Source: Flavipsychrobacter stenotrophus
Lineage (GTDB): Bacteria > Bacteroidota > Bacteroidia > Chitinophagales > Chitinophagaceae
Direction of reading: 5' to 3'
Length of the DNA: 5,660 nucleotides
Assembly: GCA_947371715.1 (NCBI GenBank)
Contig: CANBQQ010000237.1
Location: forward strand, 1 to 5,660
Under the pieces are notes generated by a model, which worked only from the letters and a program-made list of their open reading frames with translations, ran no database searches and was not told where the DNA came from. Both the position numbers and the translations under genes were made by a program. This document shows positions 5,297 through 5,660 of the stretch, piece by piece. Numbering within the stretch: the stretch's first letter is position 1; each line of letters opens with the position of its first letter.

Positions 5297-5660
5297 ATGG
5301 ATCTGGATGCGTTCCGAATAAAGGCCGGGCAAGAGAAGGATGAACTGGTAGGCTTTCTGAATGAGCTGGAGGATCAGCTGCCTGCCAACTTACAGGAGCT
5401 TGTAGCGGAAGCAGATGCTGCAGCATGGGCGGAGGTGCAATGCCTTGATTGTGCCAATTGTTGTAAGACCATGACACCGGCCTTTACGCATGATGATATT
5501 ATCCGTATTGCCACACATATACGCATGAAGCCTGCCACTTTTAAAGAAAAATGGCTGAAGCTGGAGCCAAAATCGGGGCATTGGGTAAATGTTACCCAAC
5601 CATGCCAGTTTCTGCTGGCCGATAATAAGTGTAGTATTTATGAGGTAAGGCCTGCTGATT
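5297..5660 (+). CDS. YkgJ-type cysteine-cluster protein, N-terminal part (cut by window edge)
   Basis: 121 residues are visible before the window ends. The family signature CxxCxxCC is at Cys49, Cys52, Cys55 and Cys56 (CLDCANCCKTM), with two more conserved cysteines at 103 (QPCQFL) and 112 (NKCSIYEVRP). This is the pattern of the putative zinc- or iron-chelating YkgJ/UPF0153 family (Pfam CxxCxxCC), whose biochemical role is not established. The first 45 residues are an acidic, probably helical extension. The start is well fixed: an in-frame TAA lies at 5285-5287 and ATG 5297 is the only Met codon between it and residue 59. An overlapping ATG at 5292 is in another frame and stops after nine codons. 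No Shine-Dalgarno. The gene follows the tex terminator and the palindromic repeat, so it is likely transcribed separately. The remaining C-terminal part, often with further cysteines, lies outside. Confidence 0.9.
   Translation, partial: MDLDAFRIKAGQEKDELVGFLNELEDQLPANLQELVAEADAAAWAEVQCLDCANCCKTMTPAFTHDDIIRIATHIRMKPATFKEKWLKLEPKSGHWVNVTQPCQFLLADNKCSIYEVRPAD

Noticed and set aside
1..5660. Defence island, CRISPR array or mobile element
   Set aside because: No spaced direct repeats of CRISPR type, no transposase or integrase, no tRNA-associated attachment site; RecQ and Tex are ordinary chromosomal genes and are not flanked by defence genes here.

Overview
The window looks like a chromosomal housekeeping segment from a member of the phylum Bacteroidota, plausibly of the Chitinophaga/Sphingobacteria type. 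The pointers are the lack of Shine-Dalgarno sequences before every start codon, A/T-rich leaders, one good TAnnTTTG-type -7 box, and the style of the protein sequences. This placement is inference, because there is no rRNA or marker gene to confirm it.

Layout, left to right. Positions 1-977 (minus strand) hold the N-terminal 325 residues of a RecQ DNA helicase, running off the left edge. Positions 978-1364 are a gene-free spacer with an A-rich tract, an array of GCAAAG units and two ATTGC...GCAAT hairpin elements. A PaaI-like hotdog thioesterase follows (1365-1823, minus) with a recognisable promoter. Next is a small two-helix membrane protein (1987-2358, minus) that resembles a potassium-channel pore module without the usual selectivity-filter signature. 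Divergent from it, across a 152-base spacer, is a roughly 50-residue single-pass membrane protein (2511-2663, plus). After a leader rich in inverted repeats comes a complete tex gene (2857-5100, plus), closed by a strong intrinsic terminator. A short spacer with a palindromic GAGACGCAA element precedes the start of a YkgJ-type cysteine-cluster protein (5297 to the right edge, plus).

The genes do not form an obvious pathway. Strand changes, spacers and the terminator suggest mostly single-gene transcription units. RecQ and Tex both act on nucleic acids, but nothing here links them functionally. I see no mobile element, CRISPR array, tRNA or rRNA, and no convincing new multi-gene system. The points most worth a second look are the filter-less channel-like protein, the repeat-rich spacer beside recQ, and the alternative hairpins ahead of tex.
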